Shown piece after piece: positions 46,297 through 56,292 of a DNA stretch of 64,000 bases; position 1 is the first letter of the stretch; every line of letters begins with the position of its first letter. The notes beneath the pieces are model-generated. The model was not told the DNA's origin. It searched no databases and was given only the letters and a program-made list of their open reading frames with translations. The stretch is from Ponticoccus litoralis. Lineage in GTDB: Bacteria > Pseudomonadota > Alphaproteobacteria > Rhodobacterales > Rhodobacteraceae. The stretch lies in assembly GCF_039769985.1 (NCBI RefSeq), contig NZ_JBDNCH010000002.1, forward strand, positions 1,612,001-1,676,000. Direction: 5' to 3'. The position numbers were made by a program, and so were the translations under genes.

Positions 46297-46633
46297 CAGC
46301 GCGATGGACCGGCTGGCAGCTCTGCTTGACGCCGAACGCACGGCCCTGCTGGAAGGCGATTTCGACAGGATCGCCGACCTGATGAAAGAAAAAGCCACCC
46401 TGGTCGCCAATCTGGACGCCGGGCCCCTGAACGCCGAGACGGTTGCGCCCCTGCGTGACGGGCTGCGCCGGAACCAGGTGCTGTTCGACCACGCGCTGGC
46501 CGGGCTGAGAAACGTGGCCGCGCGGCTCGGAGACCTGAACCGCATCCGGAAATCCATGGACACCTACGATGCGCAGGGGCGCCGAAACACGATCGACGCC
46601 CCGTCCATACGCACATTGGAGCGGCGGGCATGA
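46289..46633 (+). CDS. FlgN-family export chaperone
   Basis: A 114-residue all-helical protein (DRLAALLDAERTALLEGDFD, LMKEKATLVANLD, a mid-protein NQVLFDHALAGLRNV) with the FlgN heptad pattern and a short basic tail. FlgN binds the hook-filament junction proteins FlgK and FlgL before export. Located between the rod-binding gene and the flagellin. Identity rests on size, helical content and context. Confidence 0.72.
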   Translation: MTDSAMDRLAALLDAERTALLEGDFDRIADLMKEKATLVANLDAGPLNAETVAPLRDGLRRNQVLFDHALAGLRNVAARLGDLNRIRKSMDTYDAQGRRNTIDAPSIRTLERRA

Positions 46634-46838
46634 CGATTTTCCTCAAATGCCTGAAATCGTGGAAGGAGCGTTTAGCACTTCGTTAGGAACTGGGGGCGAC
46701 ATTGGCCGCGCACCTCTAGGGGGGTGGCGCAGGCTGACAAAGGGTCGGGCTGCACAGGTCAGAAAGACGACAGAGATGCCGCGCAAGCGGCAAGTGCAAC
46801 CGGCGCAAAGCGCCAAGAGAACAGCAAGGACACTCTCT

Positions 46839-48129
46839 ATGTCTAGCATCCTGACGAACAACGGCGCCATGGTGGCGCTGCAGACCCTGAAATCCATCAA
46901 CAACTCGCTGGCCGACACGCAGGCCGAAATCTCGACCGGCAAGCGCGTTTCCTCCGCCAAGGACAACTCTGCCGTCTGGGCGATCTCGAAAGTCATGGAG
47001 GCCGATGTCAAAGGCTTCAAGGGTATCACCGACAGCCTCAACCTGGGTCAGTCGACCGTCTCCGTGGCCCGCCAGGCCGCCGAGACCGTCACCGAACTGC
47101 TCACCGACATCAAGGGCAAGATCGTCGCCTCGCAAGAGGAAAACGTCGACCGGGGCAAGATCCAGGCAGACATCGACGCCCTGCGTGACCAGATCTCGGC
47201 AGTCGTGGGCGCAGCCCAGTTCAACGGTCTGAACCTGCTGCAGAACACCGAATCCGATGTGGGCTCGGGCGAAATCAACGTTCTGGCCTCGCTCGACCGT
47301 TCGGGCACCGGCGTCGCCGCTTCGGAGATCGCGGTCGGCAAGCAGGACCCGGGCACCGGCGCAGCAACAACCGCAACGGTGAACCTTGACGTCTCGATCA
47401 ACACCACCGGCGTGGCGGCGGGCGCGACGGCGACATTTGCGACCTTCGATGGCGTCGGCGCAGGCAATGACCTTGTGGCCGGTGCCAACTTCAAGGTGAC
47501 CGGCAGCGGCAACTTTGCCCTGGATTCCTCGGGTGATGCGCTCGACTTCTCGGAAGACGTCGAATACGTGGCGCGCGATGGCGATACCCCGGCAGATGTG
47601 ACCTCGGCCATGGTCGAGCGGCTGAATTTCCAGGCCGCCAAGGACGGCCTGGACATCACCTTCTCGGTGAATGACACCAACGCCGGTCAGATCGACTTCA
47701 CCAACAACTACGATGAAGCGATCTCTGACGACAACAGCGTGGTGGAACAGTCCGACATTTCCGACATGGCAACGCTGGAGGCCGAGGCCGACGGCACCAT
47801 CGGCGGCGGTCTGGAACTGCTGTCCGAGTTCGACGTGACCACCGACGAAGGCACCGAAGCCGCCCTGGCCGGCATCGAAGGCCTGATCCAGACCTCGATC
47901 GACTCGGCCTCTGCCTTCGGTTCGGCCCAGTGGCCGCATCGAGACCCAGACCGAGTTCGTCTCTGGCCTGACCGACGCGCTGAGATCCGGCATCGGTACG
48001 CTGATCGATGCCGACATGGAAGAAGCCTCGGCCCGCCTGCAGGCCCTGCAGGTCCAGCAACAGCTGGGCGTTCAGGCGCTGTCGATCGCCAACCAGGCGC
48101 CGCAGCAGCTGCTGTCGCTGTTCCGTTGA
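46839..48129 (+). CDS. Flagellin (one frameshift)
   Basis: A flagellin of 429 residues. The N-terminal D0/D1 region SSILTNNGAMVALQTLKSIN has SLADTQAEISTGKRVSSAKD, and the C-terminal D0 is LQALQVQQQLGVQALSIANQ with APQQLLSLF. The middle is a serine/threonine/glycine-rich variable domain. An extra T at 47931 shifts the last 66 codons; correction restores GSAQGRIETQTEFVSGLTDA. A 200-bp leader precedes it, and flaF and flbT follow, as in other Rhodobacterales. Confidence 0.92.
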
Positions 48130-48138
48130 TCGATGGAC

Positions 48139-48170
48139 GGCGGGGGCCGGTCCATTCGGTCCCCGCCTTT
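48139..48170 (+). terminator. Terminator after the flagellin gene
   Basis: GGCGGGG and CCCCGCC pair around a CCG/CGG inner stem and are followed by TTTCTC, 9 nt past the flagellin stop. It would separate high flagellin expression from flaF. Confidence 0.7.
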
Positions 48171-48211
48171 CTCGATTGCATCCCGATCCCTCATAGCCAG
48201 AAGGTTTTGAC

Positions 48212-48595
48212 GTGAACGCCCAGACACTCGCGCAAGCCCGAAAGGGCTATGCCCAGCACGCCCGAACGACGCAGACACCGCGCGCCACGGAATACGAGCT
48301 GATCGCCCGCGTCACCCATCGCATCAAGGCCTCTGCCGAGGCCGGGCCGCGCGCCTATCCAAAGCTCGTGGCAGCCCTGTCCGACAATCACCGGCTCTGG
48401 ACGGCGCTGGCCGTCGGCGTCGCGGACAAGGACAACGGCCTGCCCCAGGACCTGCGCGCGCAGGTCTTCTACCTTGCCGAATTCGTTCACCAGCACACCG
48501 CGCAGGTGCTCAACCGCAAAGCGCGCCTAGCGCCGCTCCTTGAAATCAACGCCGCGATCCTGCGGGGATTAAGCGGCCGGAGGCCGAAGTCATGA
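48212..48595 (+). CDS. flaF: Flagellar biosynthesis regulator FlaF
   Basis: A 127-residue protein with GYAQHARTTQTPRATEYELI, NHRLWTALAVGVADKDN and LPQDLRAQVFYLAEFVHQHT. In Caulobacter FlaF is needed for flagellin secretion and translation, opposing FlbT. It overlaps flbT by 4 bp. Confidence 0.9.
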   Translation: MNAQTLAQARKGYAQHARTTQTPRATEYELIARVTHRIKASAEAGPRAYPKLVAALSDNHRLWTALAVGVADKDNGLPQDLRAQVFYLAEFVHQHTAQVLNRKARLAPLLEINAAILRGLSGRRPKS

Positions 48596-48996
48596 GTGGA
48601 TTGGTCCTGAAACTCGGCCCGCGCGAACGTGTGCTGATCAACGGTGCCGTGATTGAAAACGGCGACAGGCGCAGCCGCCTATCCATCGTGACGCCCAACG
48701 CCAACGTCCTGCGCCTGCGGGACGCCATCCACCCAGAGGAAGCGCGAACGCCCGTCAGGCGCATCTGCTATGCCGCGCAGCTTATCCTGACCGGCGATGC
48801 AGAGCCCGGCGATGCCCGCGCCCAGCTGCTGCCGCGCATCGAGGAGTTGAGCCAGATCCTGCGCGATCCGGACAGCCGCCGCCTTCTGACACAGGCAACG
48901 GACTCCCTTCTGGAGGAGCAGTTCTACCAGTGCCTCAAGGCCCTGCGGGCCCTGATCCCCAGAGAGGACCGGCTTCTCGCCGCGAAACCGCTATGA
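48592..48996 (+). CDS. flbT: Flagellin mRNA regulator FlbT
   Basis: A 134-residue protein with GLVLKLGPRERVLINGAVIE, RRSRLSIVTPNANVLRLRD and AQLILTGDAEPGDA. In Caulobacter FlbT binds the 5' untranslated region of flagellin mRNA and promotes its decay until the hook is complete. The 200-bp leader of the flagellin gene upstream is the obvious target. It overlaps the next gene by 4 bp. Confidence 0.92.
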   Translation: MSGLVLKLGPRERVLINGAVIENGDRRSRLSIVTPNANVLRLRDAIHPEEARTPVRRICYAAQLILTGDAEPGDARAQLLPRIEELSQILRDPDSRRLLTQATDSLLEEQFYQCLKALRALIPREDRLLAAKPL

Positions 48997-50204
48997 CCTA
49001 TAGCCCGGTCGTCGTCGGCTCTGGTCTTGTTGCCCGGCAGTTTCTCAAGGCGACGCAGGACACCCAGCGCGCGGTTTTCGATGAATCGACGGTACTGAAA
49101 CGGGATGCGGAGTACTTCAGGGAGAAGATCGGCACGATCAACAGCGCCGAGGATCTGGTCAACGACCGGCGTCTTCTTGGCGTCGCCCTCAGCGCCTTCG
49201 GCCTCGAAGACAAGATCGACGCCAAGTTCCTGATCCGGAAGGTTCTCGAAGAAGGGGCGGAGGGCGACGAGGCCCTGGCCAATCGCCTTGGCGACGGGCG
49301 CTATGTCGCGCTGGCGAGGGCCTTCACGTTCGAGAAGGTTCTGAACGCCAAAACGCAGGAACCGGGATTCGGCACCGACATGATCGCGCGATACCGCGAA
49401 AACGTCCTCGCCAATATGGAGGCCGGTCTCGCAGAAAGCGGCGATACCGATATCGCTTATGGCGCGTCGGTGCGGGAACAGGTGGCGGTGAACATCGAGA
49501 CCGAAACCGCCTTCTTCAAGGAGAACATCGGCAAGGTGAGTTCAGCGCAGGGGCTGATCAACTCGCCCCGGCTTTACGCCTTCGCGATGATCACCTTCGA
49601 CTTGCAGGACAAGTCGGGACGGACATCGCTGATCAAGCGCGTTCTCGAGCAGGGCGCACAAGAGCCACAGGCCCTGGCGAACATCCTCGGCGATCAACGC
49701 TATATCGACCTTGCCAAGGCCTTCGAATTCGACCGCGCGCCGGTCTCGCCCATGGCGGAAGCCGGATATGCGGACGAGATCGTCTCGGATTACTTCCTGC
49801 ACGAGTTCGAAGTCGCGGTCGGGTCCGTCGATGAAAGCCTGCGCACCGCCCTGAATTTCGAACGCGCGATCCCCCAACTGGCGACCGGGGACAGTTCGGA
49901 GAATACGAAGTGGTTTCAGGTTCTTGGCACCACATCGCTGCGCAATGTGTTCGAAGCCGCCCTCGGGCTGCCAGCCGGGTTCAGCCAGATCGACATCGAC
50001 CGTCAGGCCGAAACCCTGAAGGACAAGATGAGTGCACGCTTCGGTGTCGAATCCTTTTCCGAGATGTCGGACCCCAAGGTGATGGAGAAACTGATCCACA
50101 GCTACCTTCTTCAGGATCAGATCAAACAGGGCAGTTCCTTCGGGTCCGGGCAGACGGCCCTGACCCTGCTCCAAAGCATTCCGCGCCGATCGCTGCTTGG
50201 ATGA
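48993..50204 (+). CDS. DUF1217 flagellar protein
   Basis: A 403-residue protein of repeated four-helix units. The pattern DxxYFRExIGxIxSxEDLVNDRRLL recurs (for example residues 36-60 and the later ENIGKVSSAQGLINSPRLY), followed by a LGDxRYxxLAxAF motif. DUF1217 proteins occur only in alphaproteobacterial flagellar loci, next to flbT/flaF. The role is unknown; the repeats suggest a structural or chaperone function. ATG overlaps the flbT stop. Confidence 0.75.
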   Translation: MTYSPVVVGSGLVARQFLKATQDTQRAVFDESTVLKRDAEYFREKIGTINSAEDLVNDRRLLGVALSAFGLEDKIDAKFLIRKVLEEGAEGDEALANRLGDGRYVALARAFTFEKVLNAKTQEPGFGTDMIARYRENVLANMEAGLAESGDTDIAYGASVREQVAVNIETETAFFKENIGKVSSAQGLINSPRLYAFAMITFDLQDKSGRTSLIKRVLEQGAQEPQALANILGDQRYIDLAKAFEFDRAPVSPMAEAGYADEIVSDYFLHEFEVAVGSVDESLRTALNFERAIPQLATGDSSENTKWFQVLGTTSLRNVFEAALGLPAGFSQIDIDRQAETLKDKMSARFGVESFSEMSDPKVMEKLIHSYLLQDQIKQGSSFGSGQTALTLLQSIPRRSLLG

Positions 50205-50213
50205 CCCCGGTGC

Positions 50214-51605
50214 TCAGGCCCGCGCCTGACCACGCTTCGCTGCGGGCATACCCACCCCGGCTCGGACCCCGGCGCGACGGCGCGGCGCCCTGCGCGCGGC
50301 GCAGGATCAGCTCGAGCTTCTGGAAAGCATGCTCCGGCCCATCGGGGGAGCGGGCGGCGAGAAAGCCGTCAAGATCCTCCCAGACCCGCACAGCCTGATC
50401 GAGGACCGCATCTTCACCTTCCTTGTAAAGCCCGGCCCGGATCATCGTTTCCGACCGCTCATAGGCCCCCAGAAGACGCCGGACGCTCTGGATCACCGCG
50501 TTTTCCTGCTCTGTCGCGGCCTCCGGCAGGCTACGGGACACGGAACGCAGAAGGTTCACCGCCGGGAAGCGACCGCGCTCCGCGATCAGCCGGTCAAGGA
50601 CCACATGGCCGTCGAGAACGCCGCGCAGGATATCCGCCACAGGCTCATCCATGTCAGACCCCGCAACAAGCACGCTGAAAACAGCGGTGATATCGCCGCC
50701 TCCCGCCAGCCCCGGTCCGGCGCGTTCGGCCAGCCGCATGATCTGATGCGCGACAGAGGGGGGATGGCCGCGCAGCGCCGGCAGCTCTCCGGCAGCGATG
50801 GCGACCTCGCGATGCGCCTCTGCAAACCGGGTGATCGAATCGGCGAGATACAGCACGTGGCTTCCCTGATCCCGGAAGTGTTCCGCGATGGTCATGGCCG
50901 CCAGCGGGCAGCGGCGCCGCTCCAGCGGCGACCGGTCCGAGGTCGCGGCCACCACGACGCTGCGCGCCATGCCTTCCGGCCCCAGAACCGTGCGGACGAA
51001 ATCCAGCACCTCGCGCCCGCGTTCCCCGACCAGCGCAAGGACGACGACATCCGCCTCGACCCCCCGGGCCAGATCCGCAAGAAGCCGCGATTTTCCGACG
51101 CCGGACCCGGCAAAGAGACCGATTCGCTGTCCCTGAACCAAGGGCAGAAGCGTGTCGAAAACCGCGAGTCCGGTGCCCAGCCGATCCCCCAGACGCCCGC
51201 GCGAGGCAGCGGGCGGCGGGCTGGCCCGGAACGGCCTGCGGACCGGGCCGGGCCCAAGCGGCGCCCCGTCGAGCGGTACCGCCCGTAGGCGTCGATCACC
51301 CGCCCGACCCAGCTGTCCGAGGGGGCCAGCGTCGGCGGACCCAGCACGGCAACCCGGTCGCCGCGCGACACGCCCTCGGCCATCTCGTCGGGCATCATGG
51401 CCACCAGATCGTCCTTGATACGCAGGACCTCACCGCCCAGCAGGTGGCCGGGATGCATCAGGCGCAGCCGGTCGCCGATGCAGGCGGTCTCTGCCAGCCC
51501 GCGCACCCAGATCGTCGTCCCGTCAATCGCCTGGACCCTGCCGACGGCCCGCACCGGTTGGATATGCGCCAGCCGCGCCATCAGGCCGGTGATCTCTTCG
51601 TCCAT
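50214..51605 (-). CDS. fliI: Flagellum-specific ATP synthase FliI (two frameshifts)
   Basis: Energises flagellar type III export. Walker A is FAGSGVGKSRLLADL; GERGREVLDFVRTVLG and SITRFAEAHREVA follow. Two errors are inferred. TA at 51277-51278 interrupts VIDAYGR-PLDGAPLGPG; the expected sequence contains CGGCCG. An extra base at 50262 (again CGGCCG) otherwise runs the frame into the convergent DUF1217 gene. Corrected, it ends MPAAKRGQARA at 50214, about 462 residues. It is alone on the minus strand between plus-strand flagellar genes. Confidence 0.88.
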
Positions 51606-51690
51606 CGTTCGCTCCGTTCATCTCCCACGAACCGTTTCTAAAGGAATCACCGTTAAACCTTGATTGAAGCCAATCGAGGGAGAAGCCCCG

Positions 51691-52068
51691 ATGTTCCAGA
51701 ACCTGGACGTCTTCAGAACGGCGATGGCCATGGCGCGGCATGCGGGGCTGCAACAGGCGGTCAGCGCCCAGAATATCGCGAATGCCGATACCCCCGGGTA
51801 CCGCGCCCGCGACATTCCGGCCTTCGCCGCGACCCTGCGCGACGCCATGGGCAGCCAGCGCGCCACCCGGGCCAGCCACCTTCATGGGGGCAACAGCCGC
51901 GACATCGACATGACGGAACGGCGGGACGCGCTCGACCCCAACGGCAACACTGTCTCGCTCGAGGAAGAGATGGTGATGGCTGTCGGCGCCAAGCGTCAGC
52001 ACGACCGCGCCCTCGCCATTTACAAAAGCAACCTGACCATGCTGCGCGCCGCCCTCGGGCGCCGCTGA
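51691..52068 (+). CDS. flgB: Flagellar proximal rod protein FlgB
   Basis: A 125-residue rod protein with the N-terminal NIANADTPGYRARDI signature and an internal SLEEEMVMAV helix; lacks the FlgF/G-type C-terminal extension. It starts the run flgB-flgC-fliE-fliQ-flgF-flgG-flgA-flgH-fliL, all plus strand. ATG 51691 follows GAGGGAGAAG. An upstream in-frame ATG (51664) is less likely. Confidence 0.9.
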   Translation: MFQNLDVFRTAMAMARHAGLQQAVSAQNIANADTPGYRARDIPAFAATLRDAMGSQRATRASHLHGGNSRDIDMTERRDALDPNGNTVSLEEEMVMAVGAKRQHDRALAIYKSNLTMLRAALGRR

Positions 52069-52080
52069 CCGGAGGACGAT

Positions 52081-52470
52081 ATGAGCGCCTTTTCCGATGC
52101 CCTGAGCGTCACAACCAGCGGACTCAAGGCCCAGGCCTCGCGCCTGCGGCTGTTGTCCGAGAACATCGCCAATGTCGACACGCCGGGATACCGGCGCAAG
52201 ACCATGCCCTTCAGGACCGACACCGGCGCCAGCGGCATTTCCCGGGTCGAGATCGGGCGCGTCAACCTGGACAGGCGCGCGCTGGAGCAGATCCACGATC
52301 CCTCTCACCCGCTGGCGGATGAGACCGGGCGCTATGACGGCTCCAACGTCGACCTCATCATTGAAATCGCCGACGCGCGCGAAGCGCAGCGATCCTACGA
52401 GGCGAACCTCAAGATGTTCGACCAGACCCGGCAGATGTCCAGCGGGCTGATGGAGCTTCTGCGCCGATAA
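52081..52470 (+). CDS. flgC: Flagellar proximal rod protein FlgC
   Basis: A 129-residue rod protein: SEDNIANVDTPGYRRKT-type N terminus (SENIANVDTPGYRRKTMPF) and a C-terminal EAQRSYEANLKMFDQTRQ. It lies 12 bp after flgB with GGAGGA upstream. Intact. Confidence 0.92.
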   Translation: MSAFSDALSVTTSGLKAQASRLRLLSENIANVDTPGYRRKTMPFRTDTGASGISRVEIGRVNLDRRALEQIHDPSHPLADETGRYDGSNVDLIIEIADAREAQRSYEANLKMFDQTRQMSSGLMELLRR

Positions 52471-52501
52471 CCCCCTGATTTCATATAGATAGGAGACCAG
52501 A

Positions 52502-52795
52502 ATGGACGTCCGATCCCTGACCGCCGCGCAAAGCTATGCCTCTTCGCGCCCGGCCCTGCAGCCCGATCCGAAACAGGCCCGTCCGATCGAGCAGGACTTC
52601 GCCCGGGTCACGCAGGACTTCACCAACCAGCTGAATGCGGCAGAGCAGACCGCGCAGCAGGCGATGACCGGCGATGCCGATCCGCATGCGCTGGTCGAGG
52701 CGCTGGCCCAGTCCGAACTGGCGGTCGAGACCGTCGTCGCCCTGCGCGACAAGGTGGTCGAGGCCTATCAGGAAATCCTGCGGATGCCGGTCTGA
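52502..52795 (+). CDS. fliE: Flagellar hook-basal body protein FliE
   Basis: A 97-residue protein connecting MS ring and rod. FTNQLNAAEQTAQQAMTGDA, then LAQSELAVETVVALRDKVVE and YQEILRMPV are diagnostic of FliE. Followed 3 bp later by fliQ. Confidence 0.92.
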   Translation: MDVRSLTAAQSYASSRPALQPDPKQARPIEQDFARVTQDFTNQLNAAEQTAQQAMTGDADPHALVEALAQSELAVETVVALRDKVVEAYQEILRMPV

Positions 52796-52798
52796 CCC

Positions 52799-53068
52799 AT
52801 GCTGACAGAGACCATCTTCTTCGACACCCTGCGCGCCGGGCTGTGGATCGCGACCATCACCGCGGTGCCGATCCTCAGCGCCGCGCTGATCGCGGGCGTC
52901 GGCGTCGGGCTCTTTCAGGCCCTGACCTCGATCCAGGAAATGACGCTGACCTTCGTGCCCAAACTTCTGGCCATCGTCGCCGTCTTCTGGATGTCGATGG
53001 GCTTCATGACCAGCACGCTCGTCGAGTTTTTTCAGGGACATATCATCCCGATCATCATCGGAGGCTGA
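52799..53068 (+). CDS. fliQ: Flagellar export apparatus protein FliQ
   Basis: An 89-residue, two-transmembrane-helix export-gate protein. GLWIATITAVPILSAALIAG and the FliQ motif FQALTSIQEMTLTFVPKLLA are present. The stop is immediately followed by the flgF start (1 bp). Confidence 0.93.
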   Translation: MLTETIFFDTLRAGLWIATITAVPILSAALIAGVGVGLFQALTSIQEMTLTFVPKLLAIVAVFWMSMGFMTSTLVEFFQGHIIPIIIGG

Positions 53069-53069
53069 G

Positions 53070-53784
53070 ATGGAAACCGCCGGCTATACCGCCCTGTCGC
53101 GCCAATCGGGCCTGATGCACGAGATGCAGGTCATCGCCAACAATATCGCCAATGCCAATACCACCGGATACCGGCAACAGGGCGTGATCTTCTCGGAATA
53201 CGTGCAGGAGGGCGACGGACTGCCCGCCGTTGCCATGGCAAGCGCCCGGGTGCGCAACACCTCGTGGATGCAGGGTACGCTGGAGCAGACCGGCAGCGTC
53301 TTCGACCTCGCCATAGAGGGCGAGGGCTTCTTCCTTGTGCAGGCGCCCGGCGGCCAGCGGCTGACGCGCGCCGGTGCCTTTTCCCCCGCCGGGGACGGCA
53401 CGCTGGTGACGCCCGACGGCTATCCGGTGCTGGACGGCGGCGGCGCGCCGATCTTCCTGCCGCCGAACGCGGCAGAGATGGCCATCGAGCCGCGACGGCA
53501 CGATCAGCGCGGAGGGCCGCGCCGTCGGGCAGATCGGCGTGGTGCGCCCCCTCGACGTCAACCGCATGCTGCGCGAGGGCGGAACCCTGTTCGACAGCCA
53601 GGCCGGGACAGAGCCGGTCGAAAACCCGCGTGTCATGCAGGGCTTTGTCGAGGCGTCGAACGTCGATCCGATCCTTCAGGTCGCCCGCATGGTCGAGGTC
53701 CAGCGCGCCTACGAACTGGGCCAAAGCTTCATGGAACGGGAAGACGAACGGATCAGAAATGCCCTGAAGGCATTCGTGAAATAG
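53070..53784 (+). CDS. flgF: Flagellar basal-body rod protein FlgF (one frameshift)
   Basis: A distal-rod-family protein with the N-terminal rod motif VIANNIANANTTGYRQQGV and C-terminal MVEVQRAYELGQSFMERED. An extra A at 53488 (CG[A]GCCG) breaks the frame; restored reading is EMAIGRDGTISAEGRAVGQ and 237 residues. Assigned FlgF rather than FlgG by length and by order before flgG. Confidence 0.88.
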
Positions 53785-53794
53785 GAGCAATCAG

Positions 53795-54581
53795 ATGAAA
53801 GCCCTCCAGATCGCCGCCACCGGCATGAGCGCCCAGCAGATGCGCGTCGAAGTGATCTCGCACAACCTCTCGAACATGAACACGACGGGCTACAACGCCC
53901 GCCGGGCCGAGTTCGCGGACCTGCATTACCAGCAGGTTGCGCGGGCCGGGACGGTGAACGCCTCGGACGGCACGGTGCTGCCCACCGGCATCCAGCTTGG
54001 CCTTGGCGTCAGGCCCTCTGCCGTGTCGGTCCAGCTTGCGCAGGGGTCCCTTGTGAACGCCGGCGGCGACCTCGACCTTGCCATCGAGGGCAACGGCTAT
54101 CTCGAGGTGACGCTGCCCTCGGGCCAGATCGCCTATACCCGCGACGGCGCCCTGAAACGCAACGGCGAGGGGTTGATCGTCACCTCGGAAGGGTTTCCCG
54201 TGGCCCCCGAAATCACCATCCCCTCGGATGCGCGGCGCGTCTCGATCAACGCCGAGGGCGAGGTCTACGCCTATTTCGCCGACTCCACCGAAGCGCAGCT
54301 GCTGGGCCAGTTCGCCATGACCGGCTTCACCAATGCCAAGGGCACTGGAGGCGATCGGCGCCAACCTGTTCCTCGAAACAGAGGCCTCGGGCCCCGCGAT
54401 CCAGTCCACACCGGGGCAGGACGGGCTGGGCACCCTGCGGCAGGGCTATCTGGAGGATAGCTCGGTCGATGCGGTCAAGGAGATCACCGATCTGATCGAG
54501 GCCCAGCGCGGCTACGAGCTGAACTCCAAGGTGATCTCTGCCGCCGACCAGATGCTGGGCGCCACGGCGCAGGTGCGCTGA
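53795..54581 (+). CDS. flgG: Flagellar distal rod protein FlgG (one frameshift)
   Basis: 261 residues after correction. MKALQIAATGMSAQQMRVEV is characteristic of FlgG, and the C terminus ends VISAADQMLGATAQVR. An extra A at 54344 (GGC[A]CTGG, identical to the bhcD lesion) breaks the frame at TNAKG; restored reading LEAIGANLFLETEASG is standard FlgG. The stop overlaps the flgA start. Confidence 0.93.
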
Positions 54582-54994
54582 TGAAACTGGCCGGGTTGCT
54601 TCTTCTGCTGGCCTCAGCCGCCGGGGCCGACACCATCGTCACCACCCAGACGATCCGGCCGCAGCAGATCATCACCGCCGACCTGGTGCGCCTGGACCCG
54701 GCCGAGATCGCAGGCGCCTATACGACCCTCGACGAGGTCGTCGGGCTGGAGGCGCGCGTCGCGATCTACCCGGGCCGCGCGGTCATGCGCGGGGCGCTGG
54801 GGGTGCCGGCGCTGATCGACCGCAACCAGATGGTCGAGCTGGTCTATGCCCACGCCGGCCTGCGCATCAAGGCCGAGGGCCGCGCGCTGGGGCGCGGCGC
54901 CGCCGGAGAGCGCATTCGCGTCATGAACATCGACTCGCGCGCCGTGCTGTTCGGAACCATTGCCCCGGACGGCACCGTCGTGGTGCAGAAGTGA
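54581..54994 (+). CDS. flgA: Flagellar P-ring assembly chaperone FlgA
   Basis: A 137-residue periplasmic protein. The signal peptide KLAGLLLLLASAAGADT is followed by the SAF-domain pattern (YPGRAVMRGALGVPALIDRN, GAAGERIRVMNIDSRA). It assists P-ring (FlgI) assembly. It overlaps flgG by one base and is followed by flgH. Confidence 0.9.
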   Translation: MKLAGLLLLLASAAGADTIVTTQTIRPQQIITADLVRLDPAEIAGAYTTLDEVVGLEARVAIYPGRAVMRGALGVPALIDRNQMVELVYAHAGLRIKAEGRALGRGAAGERIRVMNIDSRAVLFGTIAPDGTVVVQK

Positions 54995-55002
54995 GGAGAG
55001 CC

Positions 55003-55731
55003 ATGTTTCGTATCGCCTGCCTGATCGGCCTTGCCCTGACACTGACCGCCTGCAGCCGCGTCAACCACATCGGCAAACCGCCGGATTTCACCCCCACCAC
55101 CAGCAGCCCCGAACGGGTCGCCATGATCGCCGCGGGCGTGACCGATCAGGCCATGCCCGCCCGGGTGACCGATGGCGCCTCTCTGTGGAGCGGGGGGCAG
55201 ACCTCTCTGCTGGGCGACCGCCGGGCGATGAAACGCGGGGACATCATGACCATCGTCATCGAGATCGACGAGGAGGCGCAGATTTCCAACAGCACCTCGC
55301 GGTCCCGGTCGGGCACCGAAAGCCTTGAGATCCCTCATTTCTTCGGCATTCCGCAGCGCATCAACCAGGGCATCACCGACGGCGCCAGCCTCGACAATGC
55401 GGTGTCCCCGGGATCGTCGAGCGATTCCAGCGGCGACGGCTCTGTGCGGCGCAGCGAAAGCCTGACCCTGCGCGTGGCGGCCACGGTGGTCGACGTTCTG
55501 CCGAACGGCGTGCTGGCCATCGAAGGCACGCAGGAGGTGCGCGTCAACTTCGAGATGCGGGAACTGCTCGTCTCGGGCTATGTCCGGCCCGAAGACATCT
55601 CGCGCCAGAACGAGATCACCTACGACAAGATCGCCTCTGCCCGGATTTCCTACGGCGGTCGCGGTCAGATTTCCGACATGCAGCAACCCCGGGTCGGCCA
55701 GCAGGTGCTGGACGCCGTCCTGCCCTTCTGA
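55003..55731 (+). CDS. flgH: Flagellar L-ring lipoprotein FlgH
   Basis: A 242-residue outer-membrane L-ring protein. A lipoprotein signal CLIGLALTLTACSR is followed by a central GDIMTIVIEIDEEAQISN and the C-terminal ISYGGRGQISDMQQPRVGQQ. ATG 55003 is preferred to the upstream GTG because GAGGAG sits ahead of it. Confidence 0.92.
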   Translation: MFRIACLIGLALTLTACSRVNHIGKPPDFTPTTSSPERVAMIAAGVTDQAMPARVTDGASLWSGGQTSLLGDRRAMKRGDIMTIVIEIDEEAQISNSTSRSRSGTESLEIPHFFGIPQRINQGITDGASLDNAVSPGSSSDSSGDGSVRRSESLTLRVAATVVDVLPNGVLAIEGTQEVRVNFEMRELLVSGYVRPEDISRQNEITYDKIASARISYGGRGQISDMQQPRVGQQVLDAVLPF

Positions 55732-55740
55732 GGAGTGGCC

Positions 55741-56248
55741 ATGATCAAGAAACTCCTGCCCATCCTGCTGGCCCTCATGGGGACCGGCGCGGGCGTCGGC
55801 GCCGGGCTCTTTCTGATGCCCACCGGCGAGGACCATGCCGATGCCACAGAGTGCCCTCCCCGACGGCACGGTCCGGCACGAGACCGTCGCGACCGCGCCC
55901 GACGACCCGGATCTGCCCGACGCCGCACGCGAATACGTGAAGCTGAGCAACCAGTTCGTCGTGCCGATCATGGGCAGCGAGCGGGTGCGGGCGCTTGTGG
56001 TCGCATCGCTGAGCGTCGAGGTCTCTATCGGCGCCACCGAAACGGTCTACCTGCGCGAACCGAAACTGCGGGATGTGTTCCTGCAGGTCATGTTCGATCA
56101 CGCGAACATCGGCGGCTTCGAAGGCGCCTTCACCACCGGCGAGCGCATGAAGATCCTGCGCGGCGCGCTTCTGGACGCCGCCCGCTCTGTCCTTGGCAGC
56201 GACGTCAGCGATGTGCTGATCACCGAGATCGCCCGACAGGAAGCCTGA
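55741..56248 (+). CDS. fliL: Flagellar basal-body protein FliL (one frameshift)
   Basis: A single-pass inner-membrane protein (MIKKLLPILLALMGTGAGVG) with a C-terminal FliL domain (YVKLSNQFVVPIMGSERVRA, DVSDVLITEIARQEA). An extra T at 55852 breaks the frame in the linker; restored length is 168 residues. FliL associates with the stator and basal body. Last gene of this plus-strand run; the next gene is convergent. Confidence 0.88.
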
Positions 56249-56292
56249 CGCCCATCCCGGAAAGGCCCCGGTTCCGGGACCGACGACTTGTG

